Below are positions 55,386-63,283 of a stretch of DNA of 64,000 nucleotides, piece by piece; position 1 is the stretch's first letter; each line of letters starts with the position of its first letter. The notes under the pieces were generated by a model. It was not told where the DNA came from. It worked only from the letters and a program-made list of their open reading frames with translations, and did no database searches. The stretch spans positions 2,324,001-2,388,000 of the forward strand of contig NZ_CP033922.1 of NCBI RefSeq assembly GCF_003815715.1, read 5' to 3'. This DNA is from Chryseobacterium sp. G0162. Its GTDB lineage: Bacteria; Bacteroidota; Bacteroidia; Flavobacteriales; Weeksellaceae. The translations under genes and the position numbers were made by a program.

Positions 55386-56884
55386 AAGCATTATTAGATA
55401 CAAACATTATTATACATAGAGAGGCCTCTCGGGTAATTAATCAAGATGTTGGAATTCTTTATCGATGGTTGGAACGAGCCAAGTATACGAAATGCGTACA
55501 TTCTCTTTCAATTGTTGAAATTGAGAAATATAAGGATAAGACAGCTGTTAATAGTTTTCATATAAAGTTAGACAGTTATGAACAAATCGAGTTACCATCT
55601 CCCTTACAAAAGGAAGTTATAGAGTTATCTTCTATAATAGATGCTAATGACAATGATAGAAATGACACTCAACTTTTAAATGAAGTTTATATTGGCAGAG
55701 TGGATATATTAATTACAGAAGATAAAAAAATGCATCGCAAAGCGCTTGAATTGAAAATTCAAGATAAAGTCTTTACTATAGATTCTTTTCTGGAAAAAAC
55801 ATTTGCAGAACATCCAGATCTTGTCAATTATAAAGTTCTTAATGTTCAAAAGCTTAAGTTCGGTAGAATTAATTTAGATGATAATTTTTTCGAAAGTCTT
55901 AAAGAAGATTATAATGGATTTGATAAGTGGTTTATAAAGAAATTTGATGAAGAAGCATATATTACTGTAAACTCAAATAATGGTTTACTATTATCCTTCC
56001 TATATTTAAAGATTGAAGATAGTGATGAAAATTATAAAGATATTATCCCTTTATTTACTCCTAAGAAAAGACTAAAAATTGGAACTTTCAAGGTAATTAA
56101 TAATGGATTTCGTCTTGGGGAAAGATTTATGAAAATTATTTTTGATAATGCTTTAAAAAATAAAGTTGATGAGATATATGTTACTATATTTGACAAAAGA
56201 GATGAACAAAAAAGACTCATCGACCTGTTGGAGCAATGGGGATTTATTTTCTGGGGGAAGAAAAATGAGGAGTTAATATATGTAAGAGACTTTACTAAAG
56301 CTTTTAACAAAGAGAATCTAAAAGCACATTATCCCTATATTTCACGATCACAAAATTGCTACATAGTACCAATTTACCCAGATTATCATACTAACCTATT
56401 ACCCGATTCAATTTTAAACACAGAATCTCCAGAGGAGTTTATCGAAGACTTTCCGCACAGAAATGGTATTAATAAAGTATATGTGTCACGAGCTTATGAA
56501 CCACACCCTGAACGTGGAGATATTCTTATTTTTTATAGGACAGGGGGGTATTACAAGAGTGTAGTTTCCACAATAGGAATAGTACAAGAAGTTAAATATG
56601 ATTTTAAAGACGAAGACGACTTCGTTTTATACTGTAGAAAAAGTACAGTATTTCCTGAATATGACCTACGGAAAATGTGGAATCATTCTCATGATAAGCC
56701 TTTTGTTGTTAATTTTTTATATATCTATTCTTTTCCACACAGAATTAATATGAAGGAATTAATTGATTTAAAAGTTCTTAACGGCATAAATGATTCGCCA
56801 AGAGGATTTAAACATATCAGCGAAAAAAAATTCAACGATATTTTAAAAAATACAAAAAGTGATGAGAGCTTTATTCTTGATTAA
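55382..56884 (+). CDS. PIN - GNAT - PUA/ASCH-like fusion protein, 500 aa
   Basis: Three domains in one chain. Residues 1-140 are a PIN nuclease fold with the acidic set D6 (LLDTNIII), E46 (SIVEIEKYK), D95 (NDRNDTQLL) and D114 (LITEDKKM). Residues about 155-305 resemble a GNAT acetyltransferase, with acetyl-CoA-type loop NNGFRLGERFMKIIFDNAL and LLEQWGFIFWGKKNEELIYVR. Residues about 318-500 look PUA-like (EVE/ASCH): VYVSRAYEPHPERGDILIFYRTGG, TIGIVQEV, ending GFKHISEKKFNDIL. PIN domains usually cut RNA, and PUA-like domains bind modified nucleotides. Central protein of the operon; likely effector. Confidence 0.72.
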   Translation: MKALLDTNIIIHREASRVINQDVGILYRWLERAKYTKCVHSLSIVEIEKYKDKTAVNSFHIKLDSYEQIELPSPLQKEVIELSSIIDANDNDRNDTQLLNEVYIGRVDILITEDKKMHRKALELKIQDKVFTIDSFLEKTFAEHPDLVNYKVLNVQKLKFGRINLDDNFFESLKEDYNGFDKWFIKKFDEEAYITVNSNNGLLLSFLYLKIEDSDENYKDIIPLFTPKKRLKIGTFKVINNGFRLGERFMKIIFDNALKNKVDEIYVTIFDKRDEQKRLIDLLEQWGFIFWGKKNEELIYVRDFTKAFNKENLKAHYPYISRSQNCYIVPIYPDYHTNLLPDSILNTESPEEFIEDFPHRNGINKVYVSRAYEPHPERGDILIFYRTGGYYKSVVSTIGIVQEVKYDFKDEDDFVLYCRKSTVFPEYDLRKMWNHSHDKPFVVNFLYIYSFPHRINMKELIDLKVLNGINDSPRGFKHISEKKFNDILKNTKSDESFILD

Positions 56885-56900
56885 TAGTTAATTTAAAAAA

Positions 56901-57821
56901 ATGAAAAGTATAGCTATTTGGGAGTCAAGGAATGATAAGCAGCCCTTTCAAGAAATAGAATTACATTTTAATTATTGGAAAATACCTAATAACGATAAAA
57001 ATTTTCACAAGTTTTTAGATGTTGGCCTTAAATTAAAATCGACTCAGAATACGGAGTATATCAATTTCTATTTTCCAGCCAAGATAGAAAAAAAAGACTT
57101 TTGTGATATAGTTTCCAAATTTATAAAGAAACCTGATTTAGTTAGTGCAATATTTAATGAAAACTACAAAGTTGTCATTGAAGGAAGTAAACAGCATAAA
57201 ATTCTCAGTGATCAAGATGATGAAGTTTTTACTGTTTATGAATTTTCTGATAATGACATCAGCTTTGAAAATAAATATGGAGGGACAATAGTGAGTTTAA
57301 AAGTACCGAAAATAAACAAAAAATTATATATTAGACTTAGAATTTCAGGCCCTTTTTTAAATCAACTCTCTACAATCACGAGCCCGTCTAACTCAATTTT
57401 CGAAAGTGCATTTTCTGAACTAGAAATGATTGATTTTAGAGTTAATGAAATAAGGGATCTAAACAAAGATCTTATGGAATATTGTGGCAAAATGTGTCAC
57501 ATCGAAAAACAACATTTCTTTTACATTTGCAGCAATAGTGAAGATGTTATAGGATATCATACACCTTATTTAAGTTGCCGTAATTTGGAAAATTATAGAT
57601 GGAATGGTTATGTCGATTTACCCGATATAGAGAATGCTATTTTCCTAGCCTATCATTGGAAATGGACAAATCAAGAAAACAGTTCCCTTTTGATTAAATC
57701 TAAGTATGAGAAAAATAATTGGAAAACGATTGCAAAATATTTAGGAGTTGTGGTAAGTATATCATTAGTGGGATGCTTTTTGTATGATATATTTAAGTTT
57801 TTACTATTAAAGTTATTATAA
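56901..57821 (+). CDS. Unknown protein with C-terminal membrane helix, 306 aa
   Basis: No family is recognised. Residues 1-275 look soluble and mixed alpha/beta, with several aromatic-rich segments (IELHFNYWKIPNN, FLAYHWKWTNQENSS). One hydrophobic helix near the end (about 282-303, YLGVVVSISLVGCFLYDIFKFLLLKLL) would tail-anchor it in the inner membrane with the bulk in the cytoplasm. It lies 16 bp after the PIN fusion and 14 bp before the ASCH gene, so it belongs to the same operon. A membrane effector or anchor is possible but unproven. Confidence 0.6.
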   Translation: MKSIAIWESRNDKQPFQEIELHFNYWKIPNNDKNFHKFLDVGLKLKSTQNTEYINFYFPAKIEKKDFCDIVSKFIKKPDLVSAIFNENYKVVIEGSKQHKILSDQDDEVFTVYEFSDNDISFENKYGGTIVSLKVPKINKKLYIRLRISGPFLNQLSTITSPSNSIFESAFSELEMIDFRVNEIRDLNKDLMEYCGKMCHIEKQHFFYICSNSEDVIGYHTPYLSCRNLENYRWNGYVDLPDIENAIFLAYHWKWTNQENSSLLIKSKYEKNNWKTIAKYLGVVVSISLVGCFLYDIFKFLLLKLL

Positions 57822-57835
57822 CGAATTAAATTATA

Positions 57836-58213
57836 ATGAGAGTTTTATTATCTATCAAACCAGAGTTTGCCTTTAAAATATTTGAGGGTAAAAAAAAGTT
57901 TGAATTCAGAAAAGTTATTTTTAAAAAAATGGATGTAACAACAGTTGTTGTTTATGCATCATCACCTGTACAAAAGGTTATTGGAGAATTTGAAATTGAT
58001 ACTATTTTAACATCTGCCCCTGAAGATATATGGGAAAAGACAAAAAAGCAATCGGGAATTACTGAAAAATATTTTTATGAATATTTTGGAGAGAGAGAGG
58101 TCGCTCATGCTATAAAAATCAAAGATGTTAAAAAGTATTCAGAACCTTTATCGTTAAAAGATGATTTTAAAGTTTCTCCTCCTCAATCTTATATGTATTT
58201 AGATACTGTATAA
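57836..58213 (+). CDS. ASCH domain protein
   Basis: 125-aa protein with the ASCH/PUA-like pattern. It opens VLLSIKPEFAFKIFEGKKKFEFRKVIFKK and continues TTVVVYASSPVQKVIGEFEIDTI and EREVAHAIKIKDVKKYSEPLSL, ending FKVSPPQSYMYLD. ASCH proteins bind nucleic acid or modified nucleosides, and some are nucleases or amidohydrolases on modified cytidine. It is last in the four-gene operon and the second PUA-like unit in it, suggesting recognition of a modified base or RNA. The terminator follows within 10 bp. Confidence 0.82.
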   Translation: MRVLLSIKPEFAFKIFEGKKKFEFRKVIFKKMDVTTVVVYASSPVQKVIGEFEIDTILTSAPEDIWEKTKKQSGITEKYFYEYFGEREVAHAIKIKDVKKYSEPLSLKDDFKVSPPQSYMYLDTV

Positions 58214-58219
58214 ATGAAA

Positions 58220-58272
58220 TTTGAAATAATGAAAAAACCTGTGAGAGACACAGGTTTTTTCATTATTTCAAA
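58220..58272. terminator. 24-bp perfect inverted repeat, bidirectional terminator
   Basis: The two 24-nt arms (58220-58243 and 58249-58272) are perfectly complementary around a 5-nt AGAGA loop. The core is AACCTGTG / CACAGGTT flanked by A- and T-runs. It separates the convergent ASCH and STAND genes. Confidence 0.85.
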
Positions 58273-58320
58273 AACAATCGTAGCTATTACAATTAAAGAA
58301 TAAAGCTTAAAATTTTTAGT

Positions 58321-61300
58321 TTAAATCCATTGCTCGTCATCTAGTTTTTCTCTTTTAATATCAAGAGCATTATATTCTAACATTTGAACAGCCCAATCTT
58401 TAACTTGCTGAATTGGATGATCAATTAATTCTTCCAAAAGCAATTTAATAGTTTCAAAATATGGAACTCGAGATCCAATAGTTCCAAAGGTTCCAATATT
58501 TGCTGATAATTCTGAAAGCACTTTTTCGTCATACCCAAATTCATCTAAAATAGCTTTGGAAAAAGGGTGCCATACTACTTCTTCATTTCTCAGAATACTT
58601 AGAGGCATTAATCGCGCTAGTCTTTTAGGTGCAATATCTGGATAATGTCTACACCATCCTAAAATAAAATCATAATTTTGGGGATTTAAAAATAACATTC
58701 CCTCTCTTCCTGCTAATGATCCATTTTTAGACCCTACCAAACTTTCTAAGTGAAAATAAGTAGTGTAATCCCCTATAATACCATTACCAATATAATCCCA
58801 TACATCTTTAAAATATTTCTCGAATAATAAACTTAATACATTTGAAATATAAGAGTCAAATGAATAATTAAAATTTCTTTGAGAACAAAAATCAATAATT
58901 TGCTTTGTAATAACTACTGCAAATTCTTTTACTTTATTCTCAGACAATATTCTACGTACGGTTTCTGACCAATAATACCCCTCTAATTGACCAGTAGAAT
59001 CATTATCTATTGTCATATTTCCACTTGAAATTAGATCTTTTAAAAAAGATTTACAATTATCCCATCTTTGATTGTCTCCACGACAATACATATAAACGAG
59101 AGACAAAGCTGTCCATTTACCTGCATTTGCATATAGACTTATCTTTTTACACAACCTCAACATCTCATCGACATTGAGATGATCTAATATCATTCCATAT
59201 TGAAAATTTTTAAACTGATATATTGAAAAGTTATGATTATCAACCAAAATAAAAAGCTTTTCAATATCAATCAAAGAAGGATTTATTACTCTAGTAAGAT
59301 AGAAAGCATGACGCATCATATTCGAGTCTAAAAGAAAATCATCAATAATACTTTCTGCAAGACGCTTATCCTCAGGATTAGAGAGAATTCCTGCTAAAAG
59401 GTCTAAGTTTTGTGATTCTTGTGGTATTTCTTTTAACCTTTCAAGGATATTAATAATTAAATTTTTCTTATCTACTGTTAATTCACCAATTTTTTGACCA
59501 AAATTAAATGTTTGTCTTTGATCTCCTTGTAGTAAATCATCTAAATATAATTCCCATTTCAGATTATTATTGATAATTTCTAACGCCAAATTTTGGGCGT
59601 TTAGCTTAGGTTTATCAAGGTATTCATCTTCTTCGTCTCTTTCAAATGGCTCCCATTCAGGTTTTATGACTTTTATTAACAACTGATTTTTTAAATCTCT
59701 AGGAGAAAGATCATCAATCAATGAATTTATTTGTTCTTTGTCCATATGAGATAGATGCGTTTCATAAGACAAAGTCATTTTTAAGTTATTTAAGGCTTCA
59801 GACCATATTTCATCTTTAAATTCTATAATTTCTCTAATAGAATTAATTATTAATGTTAATTCTCCTATTCTCGACAGCCCCCTAATTGATTTAGCAATTT
59901 TATCTTTTGCTAAATTGGCATTTATATTATTTGAACAAGCAACACTTGTGAGCATTTCCATAATTTGTATCCAATAAATATGAATTTCTTCCTGTGATGG
60001 ATGATAATCTTGTAAGGGAGCATTATTACCTTGTTTTTCTGATCCCCCTAATCTTATGAAATTATCTACTATCAATGCCCGTCCCATAGCTTCTATTGCA
60101 ATTTTAGTATAATCATCATCATTTTTTTCAAGCCCCCACTTTAAAATTTTCAATCTATTATTTAATGAAACTTCTGTTCCTGAAAGAAACAATTGAAAAA
60201 GTTGTTTAAATTGACTTATTGAATTATTTCCCCATGTTTCATTTTCTGATACGGCGAATGAGTATAAGATTTTTACAGCAGTATCAAATGATTCTTTTCT
60301 GAAACACAGTTTTTCTAATGACCAAACTAAATTCCTTCTCCCAATATCTATAGAGTAAATTTCTTGCTTAGACATCTTACCAAATGAAGATTCTAAAGCC
60401 TTAGCCGTTATTATCGGGTTCACTTCTACAACATAGCGGAAGAGTTGTGAACCCCAAGAAGTATTAAGAACCTCCGCTGAACCAAAAGGGCTATTCGGGC
60501 CCCATAACTCGGCAACAATATCTTTAGCTTTATCAATTTGATCAAGATCTTTTAACCTATCTACAAATTTTTCATCAAGCCCAACATTTTTGAGTTCCTT
60601 AATAATTATAATAATTTGGTCTGCATCTGTATGCAATAACCAATCAGCAGCTAAATTAATCGCTAATAAAGTAGGTTTTACAACATAATAGATTCCTCTT
60701 CTCTCAATAATATCAAGTTTTAGAAATTTGGTACATATTTCTCTAAATTTCGTAGATGTAATATCTCCATCATATATTCTTGTCCTAATAAAGTCCATCT
60801 GTGCTCTTAGTGATTCTTTAACTTCAGTATTTATTACTTCTCTAAAACTATCATCTAAAAATCCAAACGAGGAAAAGACAGAACATGCCCTAACTACACC
60901 ATATTCTATATCATTTTCAACTCCATTACCAAATATTAATTTTCTAGTGAACTCATCAAGCGGAATTTTATGTAATTCTGACATTCCATCCTTAAGAACT
61001 ATATCACAAAATTTGATCGCCATAGAAGGATAACCTTCTGATATAGTATTTATATATTCTATATCTGAGACATTATGAGTGTATCCAATTTTGTTTTGTA
61101 CAATTTCTCTTACAAGATCACGTTGTTTATCCCTTTCTATTTTAATTTTTAAATCCTCAATCGAATTATTATCGTCTAGGCCTATAGTAATAATCTTAAT
61201 TTTACTTGTTGGGCTAATTGTATTAGACAAAATATTATGGCTTCTGGCATCACAATTATCAATTACTATAATTCCATTCTGACTATCTTGATGTGATATA

Positions 61301-62115
61301 ATATAGTTTTTAATTACAGCAATATTTTCATTTCCTTCCAAATCATAATAAACTACAGCTTTCTGTGTTAAAGATTCTCTAAATGCTTCTAAAGCTAATC
61401 TTGTTTTACCAAGACCAGAGTGTCCTGTTATACGAATAGATTTTTTTTCATCGATTAGATTTATAAGTGAAATATTATTCCTTACTATATCATCTAATTT
61501 AAATGTATTCTGATTTGCCCTTGAAAAAATTTCCCATTCCTCCCAGGTTCTAAAGCCATCCGGTCTATGTATTCCATTAAATCCTTGTACTAAAGTTACT
61601 GCTGATATATATTCATTAACCCAGTCCTTAATCGAGTTAGCATCATATACTTCTATATGAAACGTAGCATAATTTGCTTCTCCGGCAATCTTGATTGCAT
61701 CTCTAAAACCTTTTATTCTATTATCCTTACCATTGTCAACAATAGGCTTATTAGTAAATAAAATATAACACCCATTTGACTTAACTAGCTTTTCAATCTG
61801 TTCCTTCAGCTTTCTTTTAACATTTTTCTTTTCAGGTTCTAAAATTTCATCTGCACATAGAGATGGCATAAGATCTGTTGCTTTATTTTGAAAGATTGTA
61901 AATTTATTTTTGAGCCATCGTGTTGTTTCAGGATTACCATTCCAAATAGCTCTTCCATCAGATCCTCCATCAGCAGATGTAATGTTAAAGGGAACGGATC
62001 TTTCAAATTCTTGAAGTTGATATTTATCAGCTTCTAATCCAATTAAATGGTGTAATAGTTGTGACAACTGTAGATCTTTAAGTCTTTTTATATCTTCAAT
62101 ATTTATCTCATTCAT
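58321..62115 (-). CDS. STAND NTPase with Mrr-like nuclease N-terminus (Avs-like), 1264 aa
   Basis: Large single-chain protein. Residues about 1-170 look like a PD-(D/E)xK restriction-type fold: SADGGSDGRAIW with D53, then FTIFQNKA with Q76/K78, the D...QxK set of Mrr-like nucleases. A P-loop NTPase follows with Walker A GHSGLGKT (231-238) and Walker B IIVIDNCD (282-289). The remaining ~850 residues appear to be helical repeats, likely the sensor. The nuclease-STAND-repeat layout is that of antiviral STAND (Avs) proteins, which detect phage proteins and then cut DNA. Assignment to a known Avs type was not possible. Divergent from the operon at 62299. Confidence 0.78.
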   Translation of the reverse strand: MNEINIEDIKRLKDLQLSQLLHHLIGLEADKYQLQEFERSVPFNITSADGGSDGRAIWNGNPETTRWLKNKFTIFQNKATDLMPSLCADEILEPEKKNVKRKLKEQIEKLVKSNGCYILFTNKPIVDNGKDNRIKGFRDAIKIAGEANYATFHIEVYDANSIKDWVNEYISAVTLVQGFNGIHRPDGFRTWEEWEIFSRANQNTFKLDDIVRNNISLINLIDEKKSIRITGHSGLGKTRLALEAFRESLTQKAVVYYDLEGNENIAVIKNYIISHQDSQNGIIVIDNCDARSHNILSNTISPTSKIKIITIGLDDNNSIEDLKIKIERDKQRDLVREIVQNKIGYTHNVSDIEYINTISEGYPSMAIKFCDIVLKDGMSELHKIPLDEFTRKLIFGNGVENDIEYGVVRACSVFSSFGFLDDSFREVINTEVKESLRAQMDFIRTRIYDGDITSTKFREICTKFLKLDIIERRGIYYVVKPTLLAINLAADWLLHTDADQIIIIIKELKNVGLDEKFVDRLKDLDQIDKAKDIVAELWGPNSPFGSAEVLNTSWGSQLFRYVVEVNPIITAKALESSFGKMSKQEIYSIDIGRRNLVWSLEKLCFRKESFDTAVKILYSFAVSENETWGNNSISQFKQLFQLFLSGTEVSLNNRLKILKWGLEKNDDDYTKIAIEAMGRALIVDNFIRLGGSEKQGNNAPLQDYHPSQEEIHIYWIQIMEMLTSVACSNNINANLAKDKIAKSIRGLSRIGELTLIINSIREIIEFKDEIWSEALNNLKMTLSYETHLSHMDKEQINSLIDDLSPRDLKNQLLIKVIKPEWEPFERDEEDEYLDKPKLNAQNLALEIINNNLKWELYLDDLLQGDQRQTFNFGQKIGELTVDKKNLIINILERLKEIPQESQNLDLLAGILSNPEDKRLAESIIDDFLLDSNMMRHAFYLTRVINPSLIDIEKLFILVDNHNFSIYQFKNFQYGMILDHLNVDEMLRLCKKISLYANAGKWTALSLVYMYCRGDNQRWDNCKSFLKDLISSGNMTIDNDSTGQLEGYYWSETVRRILSENKVKEFAVVITKQIIDFCSQRNFNYSFDSYISNVLSLLFEKYFKDVWDYIGNGIIGDYTTYFHLESLVGSKNGSLAGREGMLFLNPQNYDFILGWCRHYPDIAPKRLARLMPLSILRNEEVVWHPFSKAILDEFGYDEKVLSELSANIGTFGTIGSRVPYFETIKLLLEELIDHPIQQVKDWAVQMLEYNALDIKREKLDDEQWI

Positions 62116-62298
62116 TATTTTTCTATAATATATTTATGGTGTTTTATTTTTTAAATTAATTTACAATTGTTTTTTTATTAGTTTAATGAGGTCATCTATA
62201 AAATATGAAATTTACTAATACTATTCGAAACTAAGAGTCTTGTGTGTGTGTAAAATACCGATTATTTATAATAACTTTGTTATACAGATATATACCAA

Positions 62299-63129
62299 AT
62301 GAATAAAGACCAGATTCAGCGTGAAGATTTAAAAAAGAATATGATGAAAAATATCATATTCCGCGTATATTATCAAGGAATTCTTGATTCTGAAGACATT
62401 ATTAGAGGGTTTTATGAAAGATTCAAAGAATATTTTAAATCATTTGAAACAACTTTCTATAATAGATTAGAACTAGACTTTAATAATATTGATGATCTTA
62501 TTGATACTTTGTTAATACCTCGTACCGAAATACAGTCCCAAGAAATTTTCAGATTTACAGAAAATACTTTTGGAACAGATAAACTAACATTTGACATTAA
62601 TAAATATTTTTCTTCTTTAACAATTGAATGTACGGATTATATAAATATAGATCCATATCTAAATTTTTTTACTAATTATTTGGAGTTTTTATATTCTGAA
62701 AATGAATTTCTAAAGATCAAAAAAATTGCATTGCGTAAACTAGGTGGTAATATATATTTCGATATTAAAAGTATTTATGATGATTTTGAGCCCAATCTTT
62801 TTAAATCAGGCTTTAAAGATCATGGTTATCATTCAATTCAAAACAGATACGAAGATACTTTACAAAGCGGTTCCGATGAACCAATTATTAATATAATCCG
62901 TTCTTTTGAATATGGGGCCTACAAAAATGAAAAATCGGAGGACATTCCAGCATTTCAGATTCTTTTAGATCTTGAAGGATACTACCCAGAATATATTCTG
63001 AATAAAATTAACTTTGATAAGACACAAGTCGAAACAATTTTAAAAAATATTAATCACAATCACTTATTTAACATTTTTAAATTAAGCGTAACAGAAAATT
63101 ATTTGAAAAATCATTCACAAAATGAATAA
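62299..63129 (+). CDS. Hypothetical protein, TIGR04255-like, 276 aa
   Basis: No signal or membrane segment. The pattern FRFTENTFGTDKLTFDINKYFSSLTIECTDYINIDPYLNFFTNYLEFLY...IKKIALRKLGG recalls TIGR04255, a sporadically distributed family of unknown role. The match is weak. It is the first gene of an operon running off the window, starting ~180 bp from the divergent STAND gene. TAACTTTG at 62272-62279 is a possible -7 box, 19 nt before the ATG, and an 11-nt TG repeat sits upstream of it. Its stop overlaps the next small gene by 8 bp. Confidence 0.6.
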   Translation: MNKDQIQREDLKKNMMKNIIFRVYYQGILDSEDIIRGFYERFKEYFKSFETTFYNRLELDFNNIDDLIDTLLIPRTEIQSQEIFRFTENTFGTDKLTFDINKYFSSLTIECTDYINIDPYLNFFTNYLEFLYSENEFLKIKKIALRKLGGNIYFDIKSIYDDFEPNLFKSGFKDHGYHSIQNRYEDTLQSGSDEPIINIIRSFEYGAYKNEKSEDIPAFQILLDLEGYYPEYILNKINFDKTQVETILKNINHNHLFNIFKLSVTENYLKNHSQNE

Positions 63130-63283
63130 AATATCTATTGATAAAAATTTCATCCCTTTAAAAGATGGCAAACCTAAGAAACTTGAATTTAAACCATCTG
63201 TTAGGAAAAGTGCAATATCCAAAGAGGTAAATGTCTCTCATTTTCTCCGCACTAGTAAACCTATAATTAGAAAAGAAAAGTGA
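63122..63283 (+). CDS. Small basic protein, 53 aa, between two defence-type genes
   Basis: Reads MNKISIDKNFIPLKDGKPKK, then a Lys/Arg-rich stretch ending RTSKPIIRKEK. It is strongly basic, without membrane segment or known family. It starts 8 bp inside the upstream gene, and its stop forms GTGA with the start of the metallo-beta-lactamase gene, so translation is tightly coupled on both sides. This packing is the main evidence that it is real. A role as linker or nucleic-acid-binding accessory is inference. Confidence 0.6.
   Translation: MNKISIDKNFIPLKDGKPKKLEFKPSVRKSAISKEVNVSHFLRTSKPIIRKEK

Noticed and set aside
62240..62251. TG dinucleotide repeat upstream of the right-hand operon as a phase-variation tract
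   Set aside because: Only about five units, short for slippage-driven switching, and no evidence that length changes affect the -7 box. It is noted in the gene entry only.
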